Positions 8,165 through 12,772 of a stretch of DNA of 12,772 nucleotides are shown piece after piece. The notes under the pieces are model-generated. The model had not been told where the DNA came from. It did no database searches and was given only the letters and a program-made list of their open reading frames with translations. Each line of letters begins with the position of its first letter. Positions within the stretch are counted from its first letter, which is position 1. The translations under genes were made by a program, and so were the position numbers. Origin of the DNA: Porphyromonadaceae bacterium (GTDB taxonomy: Bacteria; Bacteroidota; Bacteroidia; Bacteroidales; Paludibacteraceae); NCBI GenBank assembly GCA_905372135.1, contig CAJPNS010000054.1:1-12772 (forward strand), given 5' to 3'.

Positions 8165-10090
8165 TTATAACCTTTCTATACTTACATTGTTGTTCCTCAG
8201 ACGATAAATAAAGCAACCCGTATTGAGGAAGGCATTATTTTGTTTCGTGAAGTTGAATGTAGACTGCTGCAAAGCAATATCTTGCGGGAAGATGAGTTGT
8301 TTGTTGGGTTGCAGAGCCTTACAGAAATATAGAGTAATATCGTACCCGAGCAGGTCGTAGTTCGGCGTGGATTGAGCCTTGCTGCGAGTCGGAAAATAGT
8401 TGTTGTACGACGATATGTATTTGTTTGTGGGAGCGGTATTAAAGAGTGAATAGGAAACAAAGTCTTTGTTTTTTAGCGACTTGTCTTTCTGTGCGTAATC
8501 GAAGATATTGTGCTCGGTTACAAAAGTAATGTTTCGTGTGTTGTTGTCGAACATATCGATAAGCTCCTGAAAATCACTTGTCTGGCACTGTCTTATTACT
8601 ATAAGGTTATGTTTGTTATTGTTTGCGATAGAAGCTATTTTGTCTTTCGATATATCGTTGATATTCAGCCTTACATACCGTACCGATTTTGATTTCATTA
8701 GTCGTTCGAGCTGCTCGGGTAGTGTGTAAAAAGACTGCTCATTCTCCTCGTTAGAGAAGTACACCATATATATGTTGTTGTCTTTGAATTTGTTGAAGAT
8801 ATTTGCAGCCACTATCTTGTCTAAGTCGTTAGGTACGGGGTTGAATTGATATTGCTGTGCATATCGGTCGGAATTGCTTATGTGAGAGGTGAACGGTACT
8901 ACCTGCACGATATTATTTTTTTTCGCAAAACTTGCTACCTGAGTGATTTGTTCGGGATAGGCGGGTCCTATAATGAGGTCAATGTCTTTGGGTAGTTTAC
9001 TTTTTACTATCTCTTGTGTTTTCGATGTCCCGAGCTGAGTATCGAAGGTATATACCTCCAGCGAAATCCCACTTGTTTTGATGTCTTCCATTGCTATGAG
9101 CGAACCTCTATAGAAGTCGATGAAACGTTCAATATTGACGTTTCGCTCTTTTTCACCTATCGAGAAGGGCAGTAGGTAGGCTATCTTGTAAGTTCGTGTA
9201 TTGTCGTCGGTTGTGTTGCCGAGTGTTTTTTCCGCAGATGCTATGAATATGGTATCTCCGTATTTTAGCCCTTCGGTCTGTAGGCGAGGATTGCGGCGAA
9301 ATAGGTCTTCTTTGCTGATATTGTATTGTTTACATATACCGTATATAGTCTCTTTGGGCTGCACTAAATGATATAGTTCGTTTCCCGAAGTTTTGGGAAT
9401 ATTTTTCTCGTCGATGGGTATCTGCAAAATATCGCCTTTTTTGATGCCGTCTTGTGCGTACGGATTAGCTTCTATAATCTCGTTGATAGAGACACCGAAT
9501 TGTCTGCTAATACTATACAAAGTCTCTTTTTTGTTTTTTACCTCGTAGGTAACATACTTTTTCTTGCCATTTCGATTGCTTGTATTCGACGTGGGAGGCG
9601 ATTGAGTATCATTTATTTGATTCATAACCCGCTCTTGCTCTTGACCTTTGGTCATATTCGATATAGGAATCTTGAGAGTCTGCCCTATTTTGATGGTATT
9701 ACCTTGTATTTCGGGGTTCATACCGACGATATCGCTTTGTTCGACTCCATACATTTTACTGATGGAATACAGAGTTTGTTTTGCTAATACCTTGTGTTCT
9801 ATTACCTTTTTCTGAGAACTGCTTTTTTGCGTAGACTTACCGCTATTTCCGTTGTTTACAGGTATATACAGAGTCTGTCCTGCTTTTATAGCTTCGGTGA
9901 TACCCGGATTTGCCTTGTATATGTCTGCTTGCAATACATTGAATTTCTTGCTTATACGATATAGTCCTTCGCTTGCCTCTACCGTATATACATAGTATTC
10001 CACTCCGTTGATATTCTGTATAGGGTAGTTTTGGGCAGTACTTATTATACTTATCAAGAAAGATATCGTTATGTATGTCAATTTTTTCAT
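8165..10090 (-). CDS. Secreted protein with four LysM domains and a type 1 periplasmic-binding-like domain
   Basis: A 641-residue exported protein. Residues 1-19 form a signal peptide (MKK, then a hydrophobic stretch, ending near STAQ). There is no lipobox cysteine. Four LysM repeats follow at about 33-77, 98-143, 181-226 and 239-284, each with the pattern T-(L/I)-Y-(S/G/R)-I-(S/C)-(K/R) and ending in a (G)-x-x-(L/I)-x-I-P type strand. They should bind glycan strands of peptidoglycan. Between the second and third LysM is a Ser/Asn/Gln-rich linker (145-178). From about 300 (KIAYLLPFS) to the end, the sequence resembles leucine/amino-acid-binding periplasmic folds, with LIIGPAYPEQ at about 374-383. 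No transporter genes are nearby. This architecture is known in Bacteroidota, but its ligand is not. A cell-wall-tethered sensor or a synthase-activating role like LpoA are guesses. Confidence 0.85.
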   Translation of the reverse strand: MKKLTYITISFLISIISTAQNYPIQNINGVEYYVYTVEASEGLYRISKKFNVLQADIYKANPGITEAIKAGQTLYIPVNNGNSGKSTQKSSSQKKVIEHKVLAKQTLYSISKMYGVEQSDIVGMNPEIQGNTIKIGQTLKIPISNMTKGQEQERVMNQINDTQSPPTSNTSNRNGKKKYVTYEVKNKKETLYSISRQFGVSINEIIEANPYAQDGIKKGDILQIPIDEKNIPKTSGNELYHLVQPKETIYGICKQYNISKEDLFRRNPRLQTEGLKYGDTIFIASAEKTLGNTTDDNTRTYKIAYLLPFSIGEKERNVNIERFIDFYRGSLIAMEDIKTSGISLEVYTFDTQLGTSKTQEIVKSKLPKDIDLIIGPAYPEQITQVASFAKKNNIVQVVPFTSHISNSDRYAQQYQFNPVPNDLDKIVAANIFNKFKDNNIYMVYFSNEENEQSFYTLPEQLERLMKSKSVRYVRLNINDISKDKIASIANNNKHNLIVIRQCQTSDFQELIDMFDNNTRNITFVTEHNIFDYAQKDKSLKNKDFVSYSLFNTAPTNKYISSYNNYFPTRSKAQSTPNYDLLGYDITLYFCKALQPNKQLIFPQDIALQQSTFNFTKQNNAFLNTGCFIYRLRNNNVSIERL

Positions 10091-10141
10091 AAATGTCTTT
10101 TATTAAATAATTTGTTGATAGATAGTGTCATTGTTTTATAG

Positions 10142-11125
10142 CTACGATAGTTGTAAAGAAAGAGCTTTCATAGTATTTGCGGGCGATTTCCTTTTGTAGA
10201 GGATATCGTAGACGGCATCGGCTATCGGAATATTCACTTGGAAATCTTCGTTTATCTCGTTGATACACTTGGTGGCATAGTATCCTTCGGCTATCATCTC
10301 CATCTCCATTTGAGCTGTTTTTACCGAATATCCTTTGCCTACCATCGTACCAAAAGTACGGTTGCGGCTGAAACGCGAATATGCCGTAACGAGCAAGTCG
10401 CCCAAATATACGCTCTCTTGCAAGTCGCGATGATGAGGGACGGCTGCATTGCAGAAGCGATTCATCTCTTGTATAGCATTGGAAATCAGTACTGCTTGAA
10501 AGTTGTCGCCATACTTGAGTCCGTGACAGATTCCTACTGCTATGGCATAAATATTTTTCATCACCGACGACAATTCTATACCGTTAACATCTTCGCTTAC
10601 ATAAGTTTGCGTATAGCTATTGGTCATCATAGAGGCAATCTGTTTGGCGAGCTCGCGATTTTTACAGCCGATGGTAAGATACGACATACGTTCGAGCGCC
10701 ACCTCTTCTGCGTGGCAAGGACCCGACAGTACCGCTATTTGCTCCATTGGTACGTTGTAGTGAGTATTGAAATATTCCGACAGTATCATATTTTCGTCGG
10801 GGACAATACCTTTTACTGCCGATACTATAATTTTTGAGTCTAACCTCATTTTGAGCCTCTTAAGCTGTGCCTTCAGATACGGCGACGGTATGGCAACAAA
10901 CAGCATATCGGAGTTTTTTACTACGGTATTGATTTTCGATGAAAAATTAATCTTATTTACATCGAAATTGATGCCTGTAAGATAGTTGGGGTTTCGTCCC
11001 AGCGATTTGAACTGCTCTATCTTATCATCGTTTCTGATGTACCAGCCTATCTCTTCTACGTTGGCAAGCAGCATTTTAGCTATAGCTGTTGCCCAACTGC
11101 CTCCTCCCAATACGGCTACTTTCAT
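10142..11125 (-). CDS. gpsA: Glycerol-3-phosphate dehydrogenase [NAD(P)+]
   Basis: Reduces dihydroxyacetone phosphate to sn-glycerol 3-phosphate, the backbone for phospholipids, in the cytoplasm. It has 327 residues, usual for GpsA. The N-terminal NAD(P) fold is VLGGGSWATAIA (5-16). FVAIPSPYL (76-84) and SAVKGI (102-107, K105) follow, then the LSGPCHAEEVA segment (133-143). The catalytic lysine is K190 in SSVMKNIYAIA. The substrate pocket includes GDLLVTAYSRFSRNRTFG (242-259) and EGYY (280-283). The start at 11125 is the only ATG placed correctly before the GGGSWA loop. A -7-type promoter box lies 45 bp upstream. The next gene, the LysM protein, begins 51 bp after its stop. Confidence 0.97.
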   Translation of the reverse strand: MKVAVLGGGSWATAIAKMLLANVEEIGWYIRNDDKIEQFKSLGRNPNYLTGINFDVNKINFSSKINTVVKNSDMLFVAIPSPYLKAQLKRLKMRLDSKIIVSAVKGIVPDENMILSEYFNTHYNVPMEQIAVLSGPCHAEEVALERMSYLTIGCKNRELAKQIASMMTNSYTQTYVSEDVNGIELSSVMKNIYAIAVGICHGLKYGDNFQAVLISNAIQEMNRFCNAAVPHHRDLQESVYLGDLLVTAYSRFSRNRTFGTMVGKGYSVKTAQMEMEMIAEGYYATKCINEINEDFQVNIPIADAVYDILYKRKSPANTMKALSLQLS

Positions 11126-11169
11126 CTTTACACCTTTTTTGCTATTTTGAATAGTTCCTTTTTAGACAG

Positions 11170-11177
11170 CAAATTTA
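11170..11177 (-). promoter_or_regulatory. Candidate -7 box of the gpsA promoter
   Basis: On the minus strand this reads TAAATTTG, an exact match to the Bacteroidota -7 consensus TAnnTTTG. It lies about 45 bases before the gpsA ATG in an AT-rich gap. No convincing TTTG is found 19-21 bases further upstream (one occurs 12 bases upstream), so the -33 part is weak. It would be the first promoter of the gpsA-to-miaA run. Confidence 0.4.
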
Positions 11178-11229
11178 CAATATATATTTCAAATGGATAT
11201 ATCTCTGCTAATCGAATTTAAATAAAACG

Positions 11230-12465
11230 CTACCGTTTTTTGAAAAATAGTTTTACGTTAGCCGCATCGGGCTTAAGTCTTGTCCCTTTACACATAGGAC
11301 ACAGAGTAAGAGCTCTGTAACGCGCCATTATCACTCGGTATTGTATCTTATACTGTTGGCTTTCGACGAAATCGAAATATTGATTGATACCGCCGAAATA
11401 TTGGTTGCCTTCCCAGAGCATATTTACTTGTTTGTCTGTGAGTTCGCAGTATGGTTTGTGTATGGGGAAACCGCATTTCTCGGCGTTTAGTATCAGAGCC
11501 TGCTTCCATTCTTTGCCGCTCTCGCCTTTCCAGCACGATACGGCATCTTGATAGATACTCAGACTTTTGTCGGGTACTACCAAATCGGGCGAAATACCTA
11601 TCGTTTTGCCGAACCCCTCGCACTTGGGGCAAGCCCCCGCCGGACTATTGAAACTGAACATCTCTACAGACGGCTCTCTAAAGGTTGTACCGTCGGCTTC
11701 GAATGCTTGCGAGAAGGTCTTGCTATGTGCCGTACCGTCGGTAAAATATACTACCTCGCACGTATCGTGCCCCTCGAAGAAAGCCACCTGTACGGAGTCT
11801 GCAAGTCGGTTTTCGGTCTCTTTGCGTTTGTCGTTTTTTATGCGGTCTATCAGCAGTTTAGGCGTCTCTTTGTATGCCTTTTTATCTTCGAGAAAGGTAT
11901 TGATTCTTACTGCCGTGCCATCTATAAAAACACGACTGAATCCTTGTTGCTGAGATACTTGCAGATATTCGTCGATAGTACGCCCTTCGCTTAATATTAT
12001 CGGCGAGAGCAGATATACTTCCGTATCGGGCGGTAAACCAATAATGAAATCGATGACATATTTGATATTGTGGCGCTGAACGATACACCCCGACACAGGC
12101 GATACCGTTTTGCCGATGCGGGCAAACAGAAGTTTGAGGTACTCGTAAATCTCTGTGGAGGTGCCTACCGTCGAACGCGGGTTGTTGCTGATAACCTTTT
12201 GTTCGATGGCGATTGCCGGCGGCAGACCGTTGATGTAGTCGACCTCAGGCTTGTTCATCCTTCCAAGGAACTGCCTAATATACGCCGAGAGGCTCTCGAC
12301 ATAGCGGCGTTGTCCCTCTGCAAACAGCGTATCGAATGCCAACGACGACTTGCCGCTACCCGATAGTCCGCTGATGGTGATAAATTTATTGTGCGGAATA
12401 TCGACGTTTACGTTTTTGAGGTTGTGTGTACGTGCGTTGCGTATTTCTATCTTGGTGTCTGACAT
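11230..12465 (-). pseudogene. uvrA: 3'-truncated excinuclease ABC subunit A (UvrA fragment)
   Basis: The first 411 residues of UvrA, a family of about 930-950 residues that finds DNA damage with UvrB in nucleotide excision repair. Present are the first Walker A GLSGSGKS (33-40), the RRYVESLSAYIRQFL segment (53-67), the UvrB-binding and insertion regions, FSFNSPAGACPKCEGFG (270-286), the YKIQYRVIMARYR stretch (372-384) and CPMCKGTRLKPDA (389-401). Where homologues continue with a V-x-V-G-G-K-type segment, this protein reads VKLFFKKR and stops. The first ABC signature and Walker B, and the entire second ATPase half, are missing. They do not follow in any frame in the 104 bp before gpsA. The frame is otherwise open, with a promoter. 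It cannot be a working UvrA alone, so I call it a remnant. A trimmed functional paralogue or an assembly join are alternatives. Confidence 0.8.
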
Positions 12466-12490
12466 CGATGTTGCTTAGAATTTTGTTTTG

Positions 12491-12528
12491 CAAAGGTAAT
12501 ATTTTTTGTGTTGAATCGTGTAAACGTG
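12491..12528 (-). promoter_or_regulatory. Promoter of the truncated uvrA (shared core, copy B)
   Basis: On the minus strand the box TACCTTTG (12491-12498) matches the -7 consensus TAnnTTTG. The 38 bases ending there agree at 35 positions with 67-104 on the plus strand, in front of the acyltransferase gene. The start of transcription should fall near 12485, giving a leader of roughly 20 bases before the ATG at 12465. The -33 region lies inside the 8-bp repeat units and has TTTA rather than TTTG. Confidence 0.65.
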
Positions 12529-12556
12529 TAAGCGTTTAATCGTTCAATTGTTGAAG
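12509..12556 (+). repeat. Six imperfect 8-bp tandem units
   Basis: The bases fall into six consecutive octamers at 12509, 12517, 12525, 12533, 12541 and 12549, all fitting YGTBBAAD (for example CGTGTAAA and CGTTTAAT). The G at position 2, T at 3 and AA at 6-7 are constant in every unit. Copy A at 63-86 has three units of the same consensus on the other strand, including an identical CGTGTAAA. The array covers the -33 region and upstream of the uvrA promoter. Confidence 0.7.
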
Positions 12557-12572
12557 CGAGCGGGGCGGAAAT

Positions 12573-12600
12573 AAAAAAGGGGCGAAAGATTTTTCGCCCC
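12573..12600 (-). terminator. Rho-independent-type terminator, minus strand
   Basis: GGGGCGAAA and TTTCGCCCC (12579-12587 and 12592-12600) form a perfect 9-bp stem with a 4-base loop. On the minus strand the stem is followed directly by six T (12573-12578), the usual terminator layout. It would end transcription coming from a minus-strand gene beyond the right edge and insulate the uvrA promoter. On the plus strand no T run follows. Confidence 0.7.
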
Positions 12601-12624
12601 TACGTCGTGTATTGAATGTTTGTC

Positions 12625-12772
12625 TTGGGCGTTGCCCAAACCCACTTACTTTTTTGTCTTAACACAAAAAAGTAAGCAAAAAAGGTCAAGGCTCGACGCA
12701 CCAAGCCGACCCGCTATGTGTGCTCGTTCGCTGAACGTCGAAAACTCGCCTTCGGCTCAGACAGTTCGACGT
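12625..12772. repeat. Hairpin-rich dispersed intergenic repeat, partial
   Basis: This gene-free stretch is dense with inverted repeats. TTGGGC/GCCCAA with a 3-base loop lies at 12625-12639. A perfect 13-bp stem (12645-12657 with 12664-12676, 6-base loop) is built on CTTACTTTTTTGT. CGTTC/GAACG with a 3-base loop lies at 12725-12737. ACGTCGAA at 12735-12742 pairs with TTCGACGT at 12765-12772. The sequence type (AAAAAAGTAAG hairpin followed by an ACTCGCCTTCGGCTCAGACA-like segment) resembles repeats I know from intergenic regions of many Gram-negative genomes, including Bacteroidales. It runs off the window, so its right boundary is not seen. A short open frame from 12716 is most likely not a gene. 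Confidence 0.55.

Larger units (their letters stand above)
12491..12576 (-). repeat. Promoter-carrying intergenic repeat, copy B
   Basis: The partner, in opposite orientation, of the element at 3-104. It shares the 38-base promoter block and a TTTTATTTCCGCCC block (minus strand, 12563-12576). The spacer between them differs from copy A: here it is mostly the 8-bp unit array at 12509-12556, with no long C-rich tract. Both copies stand directly in front of a gene start, so the repeat seems to supply or include the promoter. Confidence 0.6.

Noticed and set aside
11140..11250. A frameshift that would restore the rest of uvrA
   Set aside because: Read in the other two minus-strand frames, the sequence after 11250 gives at most about 20 codons before a stop and no UvrA signature. 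The next gene starts at 11125, so the C-terminal half is absent rather than out of frame.
11230..11260. Programmed -1 frameshift on the A6C run near the uvrA stop
   Set aside because: The run is not in the X-XXY-YYZ phase relative to the uvrA frame, and the shifted frame closes quickly without homologous residues.
12716..12772. Short open frame starting at ATG 12716 and running off the edge
   Set aside because: It lies entirely in the hairpin-rich repeat, has no visible promoter or start context, and such repeats often give spurious short frames.

Overview
The window looks like chromosomal DNA of a Bacteroidales-type bacterium (phylum Bacteroidota). The protein sequences resemble that group (UvrA, MiaA, CysS and a LysM/periplasmic-binding fusion). 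Promoter-like sites match the Bacteroidota -7 box TAnnTTTG rather than a sigma-70 -10 box. Starts are preceded by A-rich sequence rather than Shine-Dalgarno motifs. No phage, transposase, CRISPR, tRNA or rRNA gene is visible.

Layout. Positions 1-114 hold a C-rich tract and a promoter that belongs to a repeated element. 115-1023 (+) is an LpxL/HtrB-like acyltransferase. From 1050 to 12465 everything lies on the minus strand. In transcription order it reads: a 3'-truncated uvrA (12465-11230), gpsA, a LysM receptor-like lipoprotein-free secreted protein, nadC, an ETF:quinone oxidoreductase, a fused etfB-etfA gene, cysS and miaA. From gpsA to cysS the gaps are 42-56 bp and show no promoter box I could recognise, so one long transcript is plausible. 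12466-12772 carries no gene. It holds the uvrA promoter, an array of 8-bp repeats, a minus-strand terminator and a hairpin-rich dispersed repeat that runs off the window.

Function. Most genes are housekeeping: tRNA charging (cysS), tRNA A37 modification (miaA), NAD synthesis (nadC), phospholipid precursor synthesis (gpsA) and membrane or lipid A acylation. The metabolic core is a two-gene electron-transfer module. One polypeptide carries EtfB and EtfA, and its neighbour carries the FixC-like flavoprotein and FixX-like 4Fe-4S domains. Together they should pass electrons from flavin dehydrogenases, or possibly NADH, into the menaquinone pool.

The most unusual items are: (1) a promoter cassette present twice in opposite orientation, 35 of 38 bases identical, whose upstream part is built from 8-bp units in different number (three and six); (2) the compact fused Etf/ETF-QO pair; (3) a uvrA cut off at residue 411, before the first ATPase site is complete, yet with an open frame and a promoter.
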